A DNA stretch of 11,362 nucleotides, from contig JAQGJO010000370.1 in the NCBI GenBank assembly GCA_028290595.1, positions 1 to 11,362 of the forward strand, written 5' to 3'. This DNA comes from Hyphomicrobiales bacterium. GTDB lineage: Bacteria; Pseudomonadota; Alphaproteobacteria; Rhizobiales; Beijerinckiaceae. A program made the translations under genes and the position numbers. The notes beneath the pieces are model-generated. The model ran no database searches. It saw only the letters and a list, made by a program, of their open reading frames with translations, and was not told the DNA's origin. This document shows, one piece after another, positions 6,009 through 11,362 of this stretch (positions are counted from its first letter, which is position 1; each line of letters opens with the position of its first letter).

Positions 6009-7042
6009 TTTTGCTGCCCCTTGTCGAGCGCCGGAAGACGCAGGAAATCGGCCATCTGCGCTGCGCTCAGAGGCGCCGGGATATATTTGAACTGGATGGC
6101 ATCGGCCTGGATCGCATCCAGCCCGTCAACGCGCGTCGGCTCGACGCTTTCGCGCGGATGATAGTCGCCCAAGGCCTTGGCTGCCGTTTCCTCCGGCATC
6201 CCAAGCAGGGTCGCGTAGGCCTTCATCACCCGCGGGTCACCCGAATACATCCAGTCCAGCGTCTCGCGCGTGGCGGCGATATAACGGCTCAGAACCTCAG
6301 GGCGGCGCTCCACAACCGCAAGGTTGGCGATCAGCGAGCGCACGGTCTGATTGCGCAGCGCCGGCACGACATTCGCCGGCGTGAGAATGCGGACGCGGCC
6401 CTGCTCCACGGCTTCAAGGCCGAACGGCGAGGTGGCAAAACCGATATCCAACTGCTTGGTCAAAACCTGCGTGAGGATGGTGGCATAACTGCCGGCCACT
6501 TGCGGGGTGAGTTTGACGCCGAAGTGCTGACCGAGCGCGAGCGCGATGATGTGTCCGGCCGATCCGGTGGACGAGATCGCGATCGTGCTGCCGTCCGCCT
6601 CTTTCATGGACTTCAACGGAGAGTCCGTGCGCACGTAATAATACAGGTCGTTGACGCCGGTGAAGGTTCCGCCGATCACGCGCACGGGCGCGCCTTTGGC
6701 GAAGGCACCGAGAGCGCCGTGCGTTCCAATGCCGACACCGATGTCGACGCTGCCGGAAATCACCGCCTGAATGGTTTCACCGCTGCCCTGGGTGTAGAGA
6801 ATCTCAAGGGCAAGACCGTGCTTCTTGAAGATGCCCTGGTTCTGGCCGAGCTCGGCGGAAGAATTCTCCCACGCCCCTCTCTGGCCGATCGCCACTTTCA
6901 GAACGTCCTGCGCGGCGGCGCTGCCGATCAACAGAACGAGGCCCACGACAGCAAGCCTGAATGCTCTTGGCCTGAATGCTCTTGGCCTGAGTGCTCTTGG
7001 CCTGAATGCTCTTGGCCCGAACACTCTTGCGATCCGCGACAT
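6005..7042 (-). CDS. ABC transporter substrate-binding protein, NMT1/SsuA/TauA type
   Basis: 345 residues from the chosen ATG. The mature part (from about residue 46, DVLKVAIGQRGAWENS) is a periplasmic binding protein of the NMT1/THI5-like group: LGQNQGIFKKHGLALEI, then TQGSGETIQAVISGSVDIGVG, then GAPVRVIGG, and IAISSTGSAGHIIALALGQ. Such proteins deliver sulfonates, nitrate, pyrimidine precursors or aromatic acids to an ABC importer; no permease or ATPase gene is in the window. The ATG at 7042 has a strong GGGGAGGG site four to eight bases upstream. The frame is open further, but the TTG at 7099 lies in a likely -35 box. The signal peptide is odd: a 29-residue, arginine-rich n-region made of five-residue repeats, then a hydrophobic core (30-43) and a probable cleavage site near SAAAQ. 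Confidence 0.9.
   Translation of the reverse strand: MSRIARVFGPRAFRPRALRPRAFRPRAFRLAVVGLVLLIGSAAAQDVLKVAIGQRGAWENSSAELGQNQGIFKKHGLALEILYTQGSGETIQAVISGSVDIGVGIGTHGALGAFAKGAPVRVIGGTFTGVNDLYYYVRTDSPLKSMKEADGSTIAISSTGSAGHIIALALGQHFGVKLTPQVAGSYATILTQVLTKQLDIGFATSPFGLEAVEQGRVRILTPANVVPALRNQTVRSLIANLAVVERRPEVLSRYIAATRETLDWMYSGDPRVMKAYATLLGMPEETAAKALGDYHPRESVEPTRVDGLDAIQADAIQFKYIPAPLSAAQMADFLRLPALDKGQQK
6955..7029 (-). repeat. five tandem 15-bp repeats in a signal peptide
   Basis: On the + strand the unit is GCCTGAATGCTCTTG. Copies start at 6955, 6970, 6985 (one change), 7000 and 7015 (three changes). The unit is a multiple of three, so copy changes keep the frame. It encodes the pentapeptide PRAFR and variants in the n-region of the substrate-binding protein. 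Leaving one copy gives an ordinary n-region, MSRIARAFR, so the array looks like a recent expansion. Confidence 0.95.
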
Positions 7043-7054
7043 CGCGCCCTCCCC

Positions 7055-7099
7055 AATAATTGTTGACGGCATCAAATAATATTCGGACGGGCGTGTCAA
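7055..7099 (-). promoter_or_regulatory. likely promoter and MarR-type operator of the binding-protein gene
   Basis: On the minus strand TTGACA (7099-7094) is a perfect -35 box. TATTTG or TTTGAT lies 15 or 17 bp downstream as a possible -10. Just downstream and overlapping is an imperfect inverted repeat, AATAATTGTTG (7055-7065), 7 bases, CAAATAATATT (7073-7083), with 8 of 11 positions matching. Its place over the -10/+1 region suits a repressor site, and the MarR gene ends just upstream. Promoter and operator are inferred by eye. Confidence 0.4.
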
Positions 7100-7107
7100 T
7101 GCGGCGG

Positions 7108-7626
7108 TCAGCCGACGTCGACACCGGATTTGGCGGTTGCGGCCTTGGCGCGACCCGGCGAGTCTTCCGTCTCAGTTACGCCGACGTCAAAGTCGAGCAC
7201 GTTCTGGTACATGCGATCGAGAAACCCCTCCAGCATCGTGCGTTCGGCGACACTAAAATCCTGCACCAGCACTTCGTCATAGATCTTGAAGTGAGGGGTC
7301 AGGGCCGCCGCGAGGCGTCTCCCTTTCGGTGTCAGGCTGACGATCACCGAGCGCGCGTCATGCGGCTCGCGTTCCCGCCGCACCAGCCCGTTGCGGGTCA
7401 GCCGCGCCAGCAGATGCGACAAGGCCGACGGATCGACGCTGATGTCGTTGGCGAGTTCGCCGGCGCTGCGCCGGTCCTGTTCGACGAGCCACAGCAGCAC
7501 CCGGGCGCTGGGCAGGCGCAGACGATGCGGGCGGATGCGGCGATTGGCGTGCTCGTTGAGCAGGTCCATGGTCCGGTTCATCCGATAGCCGAAACGATAG
7601 GGGGAGATCATGGCCGGCTTTTTCAC
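7108..7626 (-). CDS. MarR family transcriptional regulator
   Basis: 172 residues from GTG at 7626, or 167 from ATG at 7611; an AGGTG covers the first and is 12 bases before the second, so the start is unsettled. The winged helix-turn-helix spans about residues 38-110: LLWLVEQDRRSAGELANDISVDPSALSHLLARLTRNGLV is the recognition region, and REREPHDARSVIVSLTPKGRRL is the wing with the usual D-x-R. Helices at both ends would form the dimer interface. MarR proteins normally repress a neighbouring or divergent operon until a small, often aromatic, ligand releases them. Here the gene is followed by the binding-protein and monooxygenase genes and diverges from the aldolase gene. The last 20 residues (TETEDSPGRAKAATAKSGVD) look disordered. 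Confidence 0.92.
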   Translation of the reverse strand: MKKPAMISPYRFGYRMNRTMDLLNEHANRRIRPHRLRLPSARVLLWLVEQDRRSAGELANDISVDPSALSHLLARLTRNGLVRREREPHDARSVIVSLTPKGRRLAAALTPHFKIYDEVLVQDFSVAERTMLEGFLDRMYQNVLDFDVGVTETEDSPGRAKAATAKSGVDVG

Positions 7627-7693
7627 CTCGCGTGTCGGATAAATTCACCTTAAGGGTCGTTGCAGATGCCGACAACCGAAGCAGGGGGTCGGC

Positions 7694-7718
7694 TTTGGCC
7701 AAAGAAAATTGGGCCAAA
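7694..7718 (+). promoter_or_regulatory. paired TTTGGCCAAA-type sites between marR and the aldolase gene
   Basis: TTTGGCCAAA (7694-7703) is a perfect palindrome; TTGGGCCAAA (7709-7718) repeats it 15 bp on. They lie in the 109-bp divergent region (7627-7735), just before the aldolase ribosome binding site. A CCTTAAGG palindrome (7648-7655) lies nearer marR. Any of these could be a MarR operator or part of the aldolase leader. No clear -35/-10 pair is visible for either gene. Confidence 0.35.
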
Positions 7719-7735
7719 AAAATTGGGAGGCACCT

Positions 7736-8449
7736 GTGAGCAATCTCGACGACTGTCGCCAGAAGCTCGTTGTCGCGAACCGGATTCTCGCACACGAAAA
7801 TGTGATGGACGCATACGGTCACGTCAGCATACGCCATCCCGACCAGCCCGACCGCTTCCTCATGTCCTGTTCGCGCAGCCCGGAACTCGTCACGCTCGAC
7901 GATCTCATGGAGTTCGACCTCGATTGCAACCCGGTTGCGCCGGACGATCGGCGTCTCTACGGCGAACGTCCGATCCATGGCGCGATCTACAAGGCAAGAC
8001 CTGACGTGCAGGCGGTCGTGCACAATCATTCGCACGACGTCCTTCCCTATACGGTGAGCCGCAACCTGGCGCTGCGGCCGATGATCCATTCAGCCGCCTG
8101 CATCGGGCATGAGCTGCCGGTGTGGGACATTCGCTCGCGCTTCGGCGACACAAATCTTCTCGTCCTCACCATGGATCACGGGCGTGACCTGGCCCAACGT
8201 CTCGGCTCAAATGCAGTTGTCCTGATGCGAGGACACGGCTGCACGGTGGTGGCTGATACGATCGAACAGGTGGTGATGCGGACGATCTACCTGACGGTCA
8301 ACGCGAAGCTGCAACTCGCGACCTTGCCCTACGGCGACATAACGTTCCTGAGCGAGCGCGAAATCGAACTGTCGAGTGAACTGCATTTCTCGACGGTATC
8401 GATGTCACGCGCCTGGGAATATTGGGCGCGCCGCAGCGGCAGCGTTTAG
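7736..8449 (+). CDS. class II aldolase/adducin family protein
   Basis: 237 residues from GTG at 7736, chosen because GGGAGG lies five bases upstream; the frame is open to a TTG at 7709 but that lacks a site. The family uses a divalent metal held by histidines to cleave or decarboxylate small hydroxylated acids or phosphosugars. The metal residues are in place: His96 and His98 in VVHNHSHD, His167 in RGHGC. The catalytic acid is Glu77 in YGERPIHGAIY, and the 19-residue step from Glu77 to His96 equals that of fuculose aldolase (Glu73 to His92). Members near aromatic catabolic genes include hydroxylated-phthalate decarboxylases, so decarboxylation is as likely as aldol cleavage. It diverges from marR and overlaps the end of the convergent mucR-like gene by 4 bp. 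Substrate unknown. Confidence 0.88.
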   Translation: MSNLDDCRQKLVVANRILAHENVMDAYGHVSIRHPDQPDRFLMSCSRSPELVTLDDLMEFDLDCNPVAPDDRRLYGERPIHGAIYKARPDVQAVVHNHSHDVLPYTVSRNLALRPMIHSAACIGHELPVWDIRSRFGDTNLLVLTMDHGRDLAQRLGSNAVVLMRGHGCTVVADTIEQVVMRTIYLTVNAKLQLATLPYGDITFLSEREIELSSELHFSTVSMSRAWEYWARRSGSV

Positions 8450-8862
8450 CGCTTGGTGCGACGGCGCTGCTGACCGAGGCCCATCTGCTTGGCGAGCGCC
8501 GAGCGGGCTTTGGCGTAATTGGGCGCCACCATCGGATAATCGGCAGGCAGGCCCCATTTTTCACGGTACTGCTCCGGGCTCAGATTGTACTGCGAGCGCA
8601 GATGCCGGCGCAGCGACTTGAACCGCTTGCCGTCTTCAAGACAGATCAGATAGTCCTCGTGCACGGAGCGGCGTGCTGAAACCGCCGGCTTGGGCGGCTC
8701 AACGGTCTTGGGCACCGGCGCTCCGCCAATCCGGACCAGCGCCGAATGGACTTCGCTGATCAGGGTCGGGAGTTCCGACATGGGCACGGGATTATTGCCG
8801 ACATATGCCGAAACAATATCTGCGGCCAGTTCGATGAAATTCGCTTCGCTAGTATCAACCAT
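8446..8862 (-). CDS. mucR: MucR/Ros family zinc-finger transcriptional regulator
   Basis: 138 residues, the usual MucR length. The N-terminal half (residues 5-47, with TSEANFIELAADIVSAYVGNN) is the oligomerisation region. The C-terminal half holds the Ros-type finger and flanking basic regions: ICLEDGKRFKSLRRHL (73-88), then LSPEQYREKWGLPADYPMVAPNYA. MucR proteins are pleiotropic, H-NS-like regulators of exopolysaccharide, motility and cell-cycle genes in Hyphomicrobiales and often repress themselves. The metal site is atypical: Cys74-X2-Asp77-X9-His87, but the position of the last histidine holds Gln91 (SQYN rather than THYN). Several rhizobial relatives also lack ligands. The start is ATG at 8862 with GGAA about nine bases upstream. 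Its own promoter region is very AT-rich. Confidence 0.93.
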   Translation of the reverse strand: MVDTSEANFIELAADIVSAYVGNNPVPMSELPTLISEVHSALVRIGGAPVPKTVEPPKPAVSARRSVHEDYLICLEDGKRFKSLRRHLRSQYNLSPEQYREKWGLPADYPMVAPNYAKARSALAKQMGLGQQRRRTKR

Positions 8863-9127
8863 TTGGATGTTTCCGCGCTTAATTAATATTAAAAATCAAA
8901 TACTTCATATGATTTACTTCGAAATTTCGCCTCAGTATACATTTTATGACACACGAGTCTTACGGCTCAGTCAAAAAATATGCTTGCACAAAATATAAAT
9001 CAAGCCTGCTCCAGACGGCGGCACCGGCAGTATACCAGTCTATATACGATTCACTGGGCTGTAGACTTGATGAATTTGGCTCTCAGTGAATTTCACCGTC
9101 GTACATGCCGGTTATGCTAGGGTCAAG
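8863..9127. promoter_or_regulatory. AT-rich intergenic region, probable MucR autoregulatory site
   Basis: Positions 8881-9000 are about 27% GC in a GC-rich window. The stretch holds many T-A steps, a perfect palindrome CGAAATTTCG (8920-8929), AAATCA-11-TGATTT (8893-8915) and an AATTAATATT run. MucR is known to prefer AT-rich DNA, so autorepression is likely. On the minus strand TATACT (8939-8934), 72 bp before the mucR ATG, is a good -10 box but has no clear -35. CAGTATAC occurs at 8933-8940 and 9028-9035. No gene is visible. Confidence 0.5.
9049..9091. repeat. 8-bp inverted repeat upstream of the oligopeptidase gene
   Basis: ATTCACTG (9049-9056) and CAGTGAAT (9084-9091) are perfect complements 27 bases apart, ending 37 bp before the leader ORF. 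It could be a paired operator; arms this short could also arise by chance. Confidence 0.35.
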
Positions 9128-9154
9128 ATGACCGATTCCGAGGCAGTAAAATGA
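9128..9154 (+). CDS. eight-codon leader ORF overlapping the oligopeptidase start
   Basis: ATG at 9128 opens MTDSEAVK and stops at TGA 9152-9154, which overlaps the oligopeptidase ATG (9151-9153) in ATGA form. AGGG lies about five bases before this ATG, a usable ribosome binding site. The oligopeptidase site GAGG (9140-9143) is inside the leader. A translated leader would couple or tune translation of the peptidase. It may also be a chance ORF. Confidence 0.4.
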   Translation: MTDSEAVK

Positions 9155-11337
9155 AAAAGCCGGCCAGAACCAAGGTAAAATCACTGAAGAAGAGTTCGTC
9201 AAGAAAGGCTGCGGTCAAAAAGCCTGCAGCAAAAGCACGCAAAGCTGCTGTTCGCCGGATGAAGGTGAGTGCCCCCATTGCCCCGGCGCGCATTCCCCGG
9301 GCGCAAGTCCACCACGGCCGCACTATCGTCGACGACTTCGCCTGGCTGCGGGCCGACAATTGGCAGAAGGTGCTCAAGAATCCGGCCGCCCTGCCGAAAC
9401 CGATCCGCAGTTTTCTGGAAGCCGAAAATAAATATGCCGAAGCCATGCTGGCGCCGGCAAAGCTGTTGCGCAAGCAACTCGTCAAGGAAATGCGCGGCCG
9501 CATCAAGGAAGACGATTCACAAGTCCCCTGCCCCGACGGCCCGTGGCTCTATTACGACCGCTATCGCAAGGGCGGACAGCACGCCCTCGTCTGCCGCAAG
9601 CCGCGCGACGGCGGCAAGGAACAGATCCTCATCGACGGCCAGGCCCTCGGCAAAGGCAAGAAGTTCTTCGATCTGGAGACGGCTGAGCATTCGCCGGACC
9701 ACAATCTCGTCGCATGGGCGGCCGACACCAGGGGATCGGAATATTTCGTCATCCGTCTGCGTGACGCAGCCAAGGGCAAGGATCGTCGCGACAAGATCGA
9801 GAATACCGATGGCGCGATCGCCTGGAGCGCCGACTCGCGCTCATTCTATTTCGTGCGCATGGACAACAATCACCGCCCCTACCGCGTCTATCGTCATCGC
9901 GTCGGAAGCAATCCCGACACCGACGAGCTGGTGTTCGAAGAAGCCGATCCGCGCTGGTTCATCCATCTTTCGAAAACACGCTCCGGACGCTTCGTGCGCA
10001 TCGAGATCGCCGACCACGAAACATCGGAAGCGCGCCTGATCGACCTCACAGAAGAAACACCTCGCGTGTCCATCGTCGCTGAACGCCGCGAACACGTTCG
10101 CTTCGAAGTCAGCCATCATGACGACACGCTGTTCATCCTGACGAATGCCGATGGCGCGGAAGATTTCAAGATCGTGCAGGCACCTGTCGGCAGCCGGTCT
10201 TCGGAGACATGGAAAGATGTGATCCCCCACAAGCAGGGCCGCCTCATCACCGACCTGACGGTGTTCGCCCGCCACCTCGTGCGCGCCGAACTTGAAAACG
10301 GCCTGCCGCGCATTGTCGTGCGCGAGATCGCCAGCGGCGAGGAGCATGACATCTCCTTCGACGAAGAAGCCTATGATCTCAACCTCGGCGAAGTGCTCGA
10401 ATTCGACACCAACGTATTGCGGTTCAGCTATTCGTCGATGACGACGCCATGGGAGACCTACGACTACGACATGGTCAGCCGCAAGCGCGTCTTGCGCAAG
10501 CGTCAGGAAATTCCCTCCGGCCACGACCCGCGCAAATACAAGACGCGGCGGATTTTCGCCGTATCGCACGACGGCGTCGAAGTGCCGGTGTCGATCCTTT
10601 ATGCGCGCAAGACCAAGATCGACGGCACCGCGCCGCTGTTCCTGCAGGGCTACGGCTCTTACGGATACGCCGCGGCGGCGGGCTTTCGCAGCAATATCCT
10701 GTCGCTCGTCGATCGCGGCTTCGTCTATGCCTCGGCCCATATCCGCGGCGGAACCGACAAGGGATGGGGCTGGTATCTCGACGGCAAGCTCGAAAAGAAA
10801 CCCAATACGTTTCACGACTTCATCGCCTGCGCCAAACATCTGGCGAAGAAGCGTTTCACGGCGGAAGGCAATATCATCGCCATGGGCGGCAGCGCCGGCG
10901 GCATGCTGATGGGCGCGGTGGCGAACATGGCGCCGCAGATTTTTGCCGGCATCATTGCCTCGGTTCCATTCGTCGATGTCCTCAACACCATGCTCGATGA
11001 CAGTCTGCCGCTGACGCCGCCGGAATGGCTCGAATGGGGCAATCCGATTGTCAGTCCGGAAGCTTTCGACGCCATTCGTGCCTACTCGCCCTATGACAAC
11101 GTGCGGGCGCAATATTATCCGCCGATCCTCGCCGAGGGCGGACTGACGGACCCGAGAGTCACCTATTGGGAACCAGCGAAATGGGTGGCGAAGCTACGCG
11201 CCGAAATGACTGGCGGCGGTCCTGTCCTGCTGCGCACTAATATGGGCGCCGGGCATGGCGGTTCACCGGGACGGTTTCAACGACTTGAGGTAATCGCCGT
11301 CGTATTCGCATTCGCCATTCTGGCCGCGAAACACTAA
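9151..11337 (+). CDS. ptrB: oligopeptidase B (S9A serine peptidase) with a basic N-terminal tail
   Basis: 728 residues. Oligopeptidase B cleaves short peptides after Arg or Lys in the cytoplasm. The order is a basic tail (1-39), a helix leading into the propeller (VDDFAWLRADNWQKVL, 60-75), a seven-blade beta-propeller (about 110-440) and the alpha/beta-hydrolase domain. The triad is Ser581 in GGSAGG, Asp667 in LTDPR and His702 in AGHGG. Ser-Asp and Asp-His steps of 86 and 35 match E. coli PtrB (85 and 35). The YGSYGYA and HIRGGTDKGWGWY motifs are present. The ATG at 9151 is preceded by GAGG seven bases upstream. Odd: 17 of the first 38 residues are Lys or Arg, with no acidic ones, in KKPA/RKAA patterns like histone H1 tails; without the tail the length (about 690) is normal. 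Met37 has no ribosome binding site. Confidence 0.95.
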   Translation: MKKPARTKVKSLKKSSSRKAAVKKPAAKARKAAVRRMKVSAPIAPARIPRAQVHHGRTIVDDFAWLRADNWQKVLKNPAALPKPIRSFLEAENKYAEAMLAPAKLLRKQLVKEMRGRIKEDDSQVPCPDGPWLYYDRYRKGGQHALVCRKPRDGGKEQILIDGQALGKGKKFFDLETAEHSPDHNLVAWAADTRGSEYFVIRLRDAAKGKDRRDKIENTDGAIAWSADSRSFYFVRMDNNHRPYRVYRHRVGSNPDTDELVFEEADPRWFIHLSKTRSGRFVRIEIADHETSEARLIDLTEETPRVSIVAERREHVRFEVSHHDDTLFILTNADGAEDFKIVQAPVGSRSSETWKDVIPHKQGRLITDLTVFARHLVRAELENGLPRIVVREIASGEEHDISFDEEAYDLNLGEVLEFDTNVLRFSYSSMTTPWETYDYDMVSRKRVLRKRQEIPSGHDPRKYKTRRIFAVSHDGVEVPVSILYARKTKIDGTAPLFLQGYGSYGYAAAAGFRSNILSLVDRGFVYASAHIRGGTDKGWGWYLDGKLEKKPNTFHDFIACAKHLAKKRFTAEGNIIAMGGSAGGMLMGAVANMAPQIFAGIIASVPFVDVLNTMLDDSLPLTPPEWLEWGNPIVSPEAFDAIRAYSPYDNVRAQYYPPILAEGGLTDPRVTYWEPAKWVAKLRAEMTGGGPVLLRTNMGAGHGGSPGRFQRLEVIAVVFAFAILAAKH

Positions 11338-11362
11338 TTTAAGGCTTAAGCGATTATACTGA
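11338..11362 (+). other. short downstream tail after the oligopeptidase gene
   Basis: Twenty-five bases hold a small TTAAG-1-CTTAA inverted repeat (11339-11349), too weak for a terminator, and TATACT (11355-11360), which could be the -10 box of a gene beyond the window. Confidence 0.2.

Noticed and set aside
6955..7029. CRISPR-like array
   Set aside because: The 15-bp units are directly adjacent with no spacers and lie in a coding frame.
5873..7066. 397-aa + strand open frame antisense to the binding protein, with a CSWPE repeat
   Set aside because: The repeat is only the other-strand reading of the 15-bp array. The rest is antisense composition with no domain.
7043..7099. Longer N-terminus of the binding protein starting at TTG 7099 or ATG 7072
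   Set aside because: The strong GGGGAGGG site lies just before ATG 7042, and the TTG is part of a TTGACA promoter box. The extra residues would precede an otherwise normal signal peptide.
9841..11112. 423-aa minus-strand open frame inside the oligopeptidase gene
   Set aside because: Antisense of the conserved peptidase. It is a typical long false frame in GC-rich DNA.

Overview
This window looks like chromosomal DNA from an alphaproteobacterium of the Hyphomicrobiales, probably near Bradyrhizobium, Rhodopseudomonas or Pseudolabrys. That placement is an inference from several features: high GC, a DivJ-like kinase with DUF1491 and peptidoglycan-binding neighbours, a DUF5330-SufE pair, a MucR regulator, and a palindromic intergenic repeat of a kind common in this order. 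I see no rRNA, tRNA, CRISPR array, transposase, integrase or phage gene.

Left part (1-3515). The window opens with the last codons of a + strand gene, followed by a convergent small unknown gene (151-372, -). A compact minus-strand operon comes next, in transcription order: a membrane PAS histidine kinase resembling the cell-cycle kinase DivJ (3515-1635), a single-pass membrane protein with a peptidoglycan-binding domain (1642-941, 8-bp overlap), and a DUF1491 protein (936-580, 4-bp gap). A divergent region (3516-3854) with several short palindromes and an 11-bp direct repeat separates it from the next genes.

Middle part (3855-8449). A small DUF5330-like exported protein and a SufE iron-sulfur assembly protein are on the + strand. 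A palindromic intergenic repeat (4679-4759) separates sufE from a convergent minus-strand group. That group is a MarR regulator, an NMT1/SsuA-type ABC substrate-binding protein, and a flavin monooxygenase of the acyl-CoA dehydrogenase fold; the last two overlap as ATGA. A class II aldolase/adducin-family enzyme diverges from marR. Together these look like an uncharacterised, MarR-controlled locus for uptake and breakdown of a small organic compound, possibly aromatic. The substrate cannot be read from the sequence. The signal peptide of the binding protein carries five tandem 15-bp repeats.

Right part (8446-11362). A MucR/Ros-type zinc-finger regulator is convergent with the aldolase gene and overlaps it by 4 bp. 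Its upstream region is very AT-rich, which suits MucR autoregulation. After it comes a complete oligopeptidase B (S9A) gene with a lysine/arginine-rich, histone H1-like N-terminal tail. An eight-codon leader ORF precedes it, and its stop codon overlaps the peptidase start.

Most of the window is ordinary core chromosome. The best candidates for something new are the arginine-rich repeat signal peptide and its MarR locus, the basic tail and leader ORF of the oligopeptidase, and the kinase/peptidoglycan-binding/DUF1491 operon.
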